Of a DNA stretch of 64,000 nucleotides, positions 50,301 to 59,200 are shown piece after piece (position 1 is the first letter of the stretch; every line of letters begins with the position of its first letter). The translations under genes and the position numbers were made by a program. This DNA comes from Trissonchulus latispiculum (taxonomy: Eukaryota; Nematoda; Enoplea; Enoplida; Ironidae), in NCBI GenBank assembly GCA_030248195.1, contig JASAND010028112.1, positions 124,001-188,000 of the forward strand, read 5' to 3'. The notes beneath the pieces were generated by a model that was not told the DNA's origin, made no database searches, and was given only the letters and a program-made list of their open reading frames with translations.

Positions 50301-53300
50301 TAAACAGAAAAAATCGAAGGCCGAGCAAACAAAAATGTCTCAAACTTAACTATATGGCCGGATGCATTGAAGTCCAAGTAAACCGGAGGCCTTGGAAGAC
50401 AGGGGAAGCGCAGCTGACGAGAAGTAGTGTTTAAAACGGTTTTCATAGAATCTCTAAGTCTAACCCAAGAAGGCTCCAAAAAGAAAAAGCAGTCAGCAGG
50501 CCCGGCCAACCATCGCATAAACCAATGTTTGCGAAAGCCAACCGTGGTGTAACTAATAGAAAACACCTCTTTTGCTTATAAATTATCTAAATTTATTGTT
50601 CACTTTGTCATATTTTTTGTACATTCTCTGATCTTTTATAACGCTGGCATTTTTTTAGTGGGGGGGGGGGTGGGGGCCCCCCCCACTTTTCGGTTCCCCC
50701 CTCCACTTTTCGGAGCCCCCCCCCCACTTTCGCCCCCCCCCACTTTTCGGCAAGCCCCCACCCACTTTTTTGGGGGTCGCCCAAAAGTGTCAAAAAATAA
50801 GGTTTTTGGGGTCAAATTTTCAAAAATTTTCTCAATTTTTAGCTAATTTATGGACTTATAAGCTCATTTTAAGCTTAAAACCAGCGATTTTTTGCGTTTT
50901 TACCTTAAAAATGCTAATTTTTCGCTAAAAATGTCGGTATATTTTACTTTTGGCTCGCCCCCCCCCCCACTTTTCGGAAGCCCCCCACTTCCCCCACCCT
51001 AGGGGGGGGCCTAAGCCCCCCCCCCCCCCACTTTCAAAACCCTAAAAAAATGCCAGTAACGTATAAAGCTTATACAATGTCTGATCATTTAGATGTGTAA
51101 GCCAATTTAATAAGCATGTCAAGGACCGATTTAATCCTTAAATTTAAATTAACACCTAGATTACGCACATCGCGCCGAACAATGATCAATTCATGATTCA
51201 ATTCTTCGTCGCCTAATGACCAACATTTTGGCAAGCTCCCGCGATGATCCAAAACAGTCTGAAAACAGCAAATATACGTATGAAATAAAAGTTAATCAAT
51301 TTTTAGGAACGTTTGTTTTAAAGGAATATAATTTAAACGTATATACCTCATCCAAACCAACGACAGCGTTTTCAAGTACAGAAGGCACAATATGGTGTCC
51401 TTTCTGTATATACTTGACTTGTACGTATTGACTGTACTTGACTTTCTACTCTTGTACTCTGTACTGTCAGAAGACGAATGGTGTCTCGCTCGTAGGTTTA
51501 TACATGTAGGTAAATCAGTTACTAACTTCTTTATTTGTCACAACTGCTCTTTAAGGTGGTGATTCCTTTTGGGCACATATTATTGGTTGACGGTTCAAAT
51601 CAAGCTGAAATTTGATGAAACTTTCCAAAATGAGTTCTTTTAGCATTCTAAAACCCTCCGAGCAATCCCGCTTCAAAAATTCGACGTCTCCCGTCAGGGT
51701 GGTTTTTGTCAATTTTTGACAGTTAGGCACTTGCTGTACAGCTATGATTGTATTCATTCGAAAGATCTTGTTGAGCTCTACATTTTTGCTTTTTGAAGTA
51801 CCTTTCTAGCTTTTCGCTATCGTGAGATATAGTCGATTTTTCTGTTTTGGCGTGGAAAACTTGTCATTTCTGCAGAAATCAAATAATCCGCCATTTCTTG
51901 CGCTACGCAAGCCGTAAAATTAAACTACGGGTGTCAATTTGAAGGTCTCGTCGGGGCCGATTATTCGTGGCATTGTAATCTTCTAACTTCTGCCCCGTAC
52001 GCTGCTATCATAGAAAATGTAGTTTTTGCAAAAACATGACCAAATTTTTTCCAGCGATTGTGGAGCATTTACTAAGCACGCTAGATGGTTGCCACTTACT
52101 GGACGTATTTTACACTAAAATACCCAGGGACCCTTTTTTAGTTGTCCCGATTGCTGCTTTCTAACTAATGTGGTCGCTTGCCAAAGTTGGGAAAAATAGG
52201 CAAAATCCAGGTTGCGCATACATTTTAGCTAATTTCTTTATAACGAACAGCGGTTTCATAATAACTAAAAAAGGGTCCCCAGCTATTTGAAATTGGAATC
52301 GAATGATGTGGCCGATGTCTCAGGAAAAAATTTACTTTAGTCTGCAGAAAATCTGGAAAATTAAATTGCTTCGAAAATGCAGTAAAATAATTTCCAAGAA
52401 CTAAAGTTAGTTTCGTTGTATTCATTAGAAAGATCAAATGTTAAGCTGCATTTTGATATAAAAATGGCTTCTTAACTCCAAGTAATGGTTGAGTAATAAT
52501 GGTTCAAAGTTGATGTCTCCAAAAGGAATCACCACCTTAAACTCGATACTGCATTTTCTTAACATTAATTACATATATATTTACATATTGAGTTTTCATA
52601 AAAACGGTTGAAAAGCATCCTGAATTTTACTGAAAATCATATTATGTTTTTATCGCATGAAAAAAGTATAATATACAAAAAGATTATTAGCTCTTCAACA
52701 CAAAACGAACTAAACACTCGGAGAAGAATTTTACTGAAAAAACAAAGAAACTTTTCAATTCCTCTGCTTTTATACCTCCCTCGTACAATATTTTCTCTAG
52801 GGGTTCACGAAATCCGGGATCCAAGTCTCACTGACTCACGATTTACTAACTTTTGAGTCATTTTTCCCGTCTACAGCGTAGACAAGTACAACACGTTCAG
52901 TGATCACGAACAACTGATAACGGATTAGCGTAGACGTGGACGTCGGAATCGAAAGAACTGTGCCGGAAGAATGAGGTGTCGGACAGAAGACTAGTCCAAC
53001 TATGGGCCCTTCTGAATTTGCTAAAGAACCATCTCTCAGCACCAAGGGCTTTCCGCTTTGCCTAAAGAGGAAAAACATCAACTGAATCCAAAAAAGGAAA
53101 TTCTCAAAATTTCATTGAACATCCACACAGGACTATAGAAAAATTGCTCTACAGAAATGACGCTAACATGAGTCAGTATAAATCAGGCAGTCAGTACGTT
53201 AGTTAGTTGGGACAAAATGTTAGGTCGAGACATACGTACTTGTAAAGATACAGAACTTGTTATAGGAACAGGTTAAGTTTCGTAGCAACTTATAGTGCAC

Positions 53301-56040
53301 AAAAAGTTTGGACAACAAACAACTCACATAATACGCAGATTTTGTCAATTACTACGCCAAGGAGTCTATGAATCAAATATAATTCCAATTACAGTTAAAC
53401 TCCCAGAGTTTAGAAAACAGTCTTGAATCTGTGTTTAGCGATCATCATAATATGAGCCACAAAGGCATTTTTCAGCCAGACAAGTATGAGTTTTCTACTA
53501 ATTGAGTAAAATCTAGCCAATTTTCAGCTTTTATCATTACTTTTAATATCTCACAATAGAAACAATTTAGATTGGTTTTGTTGGTTTTGTAGAGTGGATG
53601 ATGGTTTTGTTGGTTTTGTAGAGTGGATCACCATTCATTCTACACCATAATATCTTTCTATGGCTCAAAAATTGATGTGAAGCGCTATCCATCAATCCAT
53701 GGATAGCGCTTCACATCAATTTTTGAGCCATATAAAGATATGGTGTAGAATGAATGGAAATGTATTTGACTAAAGTGATGCACTCTACAAAACCAACAAA
53801 ACCAATCTAAATTGTTTCTATTGTGAGATATTAAAAGTAATGATAAAAGCTGAAAATTGGCTAGATTTTACTCAATTAGTAGAAAACTCTTACCGTACTT
53901 AGCGTAGGAGCATACCACTTTAAAATTAAGATTTCGGAAATAATCCAAAAGGATTGAAAAATGAGGTATGGATCACGAAGTACTCCACCCAAGGACTGAA
54001 TCTCAAAAGGATTTGGCGTTAACTCAGGAGTAGGGCGTGCTAAGGGCAATAAATAAGTCACTTTGAAAGTTGATTAAGCTGGGTACAGATTCGACAGTGA
54101 AGTACGTATGGACGTGAAGTAATATATAACAAGTCAGAAAGTTGGGAAGGACATTAGGTTATAGTTTATAAGGTAAAGGTTAGTAAGCATTAGAATGAGT
54201 GGTCTAGGAGGGAACGAAGTTCCCCTCCTCCAGAAAAGGTATGTGGAACCAAAAAATTGTAGTGTAACGAAAAGTTACACGATCGCCAAATACTAAGTTT
54301 GTAAAACAAAAATACTGCTAGGATTGCCAGTTGTTCCTCACCAAGACAGAATAATTCAACTAACAAACGTATTTGAACAAACCTTTCTTTGCTTAAATCA
54401 CCCATAAATACCAATAGACTGCTATCTTCAAACCCGGCTGCTAATGCATTTCCATGTGTATGAAGGCTAACAGCAGTAACACGAGGGGTTCTAGAGGAAC
54501 CAATAGTCAGCTTAGAAAGGCGACAACAGAAAGGATTTCCTTGGTTGTCAACCTTGAAAAAGAAACACAAAAATATTGACTTTATTAAACATCAAATCCG
54601 AAAATGTATTATTTCTAAATATATACAAATCATCCAGTAAAGTGAAAAAATTAGAAAAGAACAAACAAACAACAAAAGGCAGCAACCGCTAAACACAATA
54701 TTTTGAATATTTAAGTCTCATTTTAAACCAGTTTTTAAACTTTACTAAAACTATATTTCTGTCAAAATCAGATTTTTGTCTAGGTTATTTACAATCTGCA
54801 CCTTATCAAGATTCCAAACTTTTAGCAGATGAGCAGCTCCCGGTTCATCTACGCCTACGGTAATCAAGCGCCCCAGGGCGGGAGCACACTGTACGCCAGC
54901 ACAGCATTGCTTATGAGCTTTGAAGGAGGACAGGGACCAGTCACGAGACAAAGTATGAATGGTGCCGCCTTTTTCAGCCAGAATAAGCTGTCCACGGTAG
55001 GCACAGCAACTTCCCACCAAGTCAAAGTCCTAAAGAGTCTATCAAAGCAAGTAAACAAAACCCTACATTATGTATAAACACAACCATCTGACGAGTCCGT
55101 TATTGTGGGACAATTTCTCCATCTCGTAAAGGCATAAAAGCAAGGGTTGCAGGCCAAAAATTAGCCAAATTTCGAAAGCCAAAAAGAGGTCGATGGGTTA
55201 CAAATCTTTTGTTTTATCACTGATTTGAATGAAAACAACAATAGTAACGTTTTGTTAATAGTAACAATAGAATAGTAACGGAAAATGTGAATTCTGGTTT
55301 TTTTAAATTTACGATTTGGCAACCCAATTTTCAGGCCCTGGCCCCGCCAGTAGTGGCGGCACCGGTGCATCCCTAAGAAAAAAAATGAATGGAGTAATAA
55401 AGTGGCGATTCTTTTCGGAATATATAATGGGTGAAGGGAAAGCCCGACCCCTCCCTTTTTGTCGGATTTAATTTTTAAAAAATTTTCGGGTGGGTTCAGC
55501 CGAATTTTAATTTCCGGAAAGATTGTGTCTAAATTCAATGAAATATGAAAAGCGGCGTGAATAGTAATATATGCTACTACATTATTTGAAAGTATAAATA
55601 AAGTAAGCGTTCGTATTTGAAATACTATCCAAAAAAGTTAAGCAAAAAGTTCCGCAAGATATTCATAATTTCAAAAGATTTCTCGCCTTTAAATCAAATC
55701 TTTTTCAAAATTTTCTATTGATTTTTTTGAGGAAAATTGTTTAGCTCCCAAATTGTTCAGCTCTATTATTATTTTGGAATAGAAAATTCTCAATTTTTTA
55801 AAGGTTCATTTGGTCCAATAGGAAGTCCGACGTAATTTAAATTTATAATGTAGGCCTACGGATATTATAATTGAGAAAGGGTAGAGATAAAAATTGTAAT
55901 GCGGTTGAGGGAAAATTTTCAGGTTAAAATGGGGAAGGGAACAAGTTCATATTAGATAAATTTTCAAAATAAATTTTAGAAAAAAGAAAAAGCGAAAAAT
56001 GGCGGTTCAAGAATTTTTTTGGGAGGAGTGCATTGTAGAG

Positions 56041-56108
<68 letters not shown>

Positions 56109-59100
56109 TAGGGGGGCGCGATAGCGCTCCCCCTATAATATGGGTGTAAAAGGCTCAGCGCGGCCCTTAGAGACCCGTTCGAGCACCGTGCCAGCTAAAT
56201 ACTCAACCAAACTAGACAAATTTGGTATCGTTGGAATCAGCACGACGAGTACAACAAGTAGCAAAAAAGTTTTGGTCAAAATTTTCAACTTTGAAAATTT
56301 TCGCTTCCGGACAAGTTAGGTCCGTTTGTTTTTTTTTCCGTGTAAGTCACGCTTGGGGAAGCCGTTTTAGTCTAACTCACTAACTGAACGATGTGGGCAT
56401 TTTCAGCCGGTGAAGTTTGGTTTTTCTGAGAGTAGTATTTGTGTTAACGTACCTTTTGGACAATTTTCCGCTGCCCGGCCCGGCCGGCCACCTGTGCGGC
56501 CGGCCAAAGGTGGCCTGACCGCTAAGATGGCCAAAAAAGGCCAATTTTGTGTCACGGCTACAGGGCTCAGGGAACAAGGTACAGAGACGCGGCTTGTTGC
56601 ATGAGAAACTTTGGGATAGGTAGCGTGTCATAACGAGGGCGATTTTCGATATCTGTCCGGGATCGTTCAGGCGGCCGGCCCAAAGTTGGTCCGGCCAAAT
56701 GGCCATTTCGTAAAAGTTTCTAAGTCCCAACTCTACAGGAAATAGTCAAAAATAGGCCTAAATATGCTGTTTTGGGCCATATAGTTGGACGCATATAAGG
56801 GTTATCGGGGTCGCTGAACACGATGAGCATAGTCGCAGCGCTGTGCGGTGCTGCTATCGTGCTGTACTGTTATGCAGCAACCATAGCACGCTGTCTGTAG
56901 ACTTACTGTAAACGGCTAAACATATGAAACTTAGTGATAGTAGTGTCTGTAGTAAGGGGGAACTGTAGCTATGTTGGTTGGCGCACTCTCTAGCTTCCAC
57001 CGTGCTGTATGTGCTGCCCCAAACACAGCACCGTCGATAACAAGTTATTCATTTGTCACTGGCATTTGAAATTCGGCATACAGATAGTTTAGGACATGAC
57101 AAACTATTATAGATAGGTTTCGTATACTTATTACGATGTTACTACATGGTTGTGCTGCAGTAGAGTGCTGCAGAAGTACAGCACGGCCTATAACTAGCTA
57201 CAGATAACTTGCAATCGTCTGACATTCTGCAGACACGTGCAGAATAGCATTGGAAATGATGCCGTATAAATCTCCTTTCTTGGCAGTGACGTTTGCGTCT
57301 AGTTGCGCTGCAGTAGAGTGCTGCGGAAGTACAGCACGGCCTATAACTAGCTAAACAAAAGTTGCAATCGTCTGAAATTCTGCAGACACGTGCAGAATAG
57401 CATTGGAAATGATGCCGTATAAATCTCCTTTCTTGGCAGTGACGTTTGCGTCTAGTTGCGCTGCAGTAGAGTGCTGCGGAAGTACAGCACGGCCTATAAC
57501 TAGCTAAACAAAAAAGTTGCAATCGTCTGACATTCTGCAGACACGTGCAGAATAGCATTGGAAATGATGCCGTATAAATCTCCTTTCTTGGCAGTGACGT
57601 TTGCGTCTAGTTGCGCTGCAGTAGAGTGCTGCGGAAGTACAGCACGGCCTATAACTAGCTAAACAAAAAAGTTGCAATCGTCTGACATTCTGCAGACACG
57701 TGCAGAATAGCATTGGAAATGATGCCGTATAAATCTCCTTTCTTGGCAGTGACGTTTGCGTCTAGTTGCGCTGCAGTAGAGTGCTGCGGAAGTACAGCAC
57801 GGCCTATAACTAGCTAAACAAAAGTTGCAATCGTCTGAAATTCTGCAGACACGTGCAGAATAGCATTGGAAATGATGCCGTATAAATCTCCTTTCTTGGC
57901 AGTGACGTTTGCGTCTAGTTGCGCTGCAGTAGAGTGCTGCGGAAGTACAGCACGGCCTATAACTAGCTAAACAAAAAAGTTGCAATCGTCTGAAATTCTG
58001 CAGACACGTGCAGAATAGCATTGGAAATGATGCCGTATAAGTCTCCTTTCTTGGCAGTGACGTTTGCGTCTGGTTGCACTGCGTAGAGTGTGGGAAGGAG
58101 TTGTTGAAATTCTGCAGACAAGTGCAGAATAGCATTACAAATCATGCCGAATAAGTCTACTACTTTGGCAGTGACGCCTGCGTCTGGTTGCGCTGCAGTA
58201 GAGTGCTGCGGAAGTACAGCATATGGCTTATAACAAACTACAGATAACTTTCTGCAACTTTCTAAAATATTCTTATTTGTAGTAGATGAGGGTTTTTCTG
58301 CCAAAATCAAGAAAATCAAATCAAAATCAAGATTTTCAAGCTTTGTTCTATGGCTTGGTTGACTGTTACGTAATTATTGGGGGAATTTTTAAAGTTTCTT
58401 TCATAAAGCTTTAACATTTTGCTTAAGGTTTACTGAGAACCTTAAAAATGAAATAGGACAAGAATAAAAATGCTCCGATGGAGCATGAAAAATGCAATAT
58501 GGGTGACACTGGGTTTTAAGCGGACAGAGGACTAGGTTTTAAAACGTTAATATGGGAGTGGCAGGTTGTAAATACCAGGAGGACTAGGTTAAAAGCGCAC
58601 TAATATGGACCAGCTTCGCTGAACAACCCATATTCGCGGGTACGCATGCTCCACTCCGCATTTGACCATTATGGTCTTAAGTTCTAAATTCGTCAGCTTT
58701 CCAGGCGAGCTTGCTGATTTTGAAATATTATGCTTTATATACTTCAAGCGCTGTATACTGAACTGCCAGAGCGGGATTTGTGACACCAATTTTTACTGCA
58801 TATGTGGTATTAAGTGTTGGATTATATGCATTAATTAAATTAATTCAATTAAGTTGGGTTGTAAGTTGTATTAATTATGTAATTATTAAGTATTACGAAT
58901 ACAACTGTTGCAGACGCAGAGCTATGCTCACAAATTGGTAAACTGTTACTGAAGAACTGCCACCAGCATCAGTCCGGACAGTTTCCGCGAATATGGGTTG
59001 TTCAGCGAAGCTGGTCCATATTAGTGCGCTTTTAACCTAGTCCTCCTGGTATTTACAACCTGCCACTCCCATATTAACGTTTTAAAACCTAGTCCTCTGT

Positions 59101-59163
59101 CCGCTTAAAACCCAGTGTCACCCATATTGCATTTTTCATGCTCCATCGGAGCATTTTTATTCT

Positions 59164-59200
<37 letters not shown>

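Noticed and set aside
53876..54061. Minus-strand open frame with good flanking splice signals, considered as a VPS11 exon between c and d
   Set aside because: Including it breaks phase or forces weak donors, and no family block matches. Joining exon c directly to d gives an arginine at the junction and a continuous match to the family.
57142..58135. Cysteine/arginine-rich repeated minus-strand frames, possible repetitive protein
   Set aside because: The unit length (153/155 bp) shifts the frame between units, there are stops, and the frames follow the DNA repeat only.
57142..58255. CRISPR-like array
   Set aside because: Contiguous units with no spacers in a eukaryotic intron; a plain tandem repeat.
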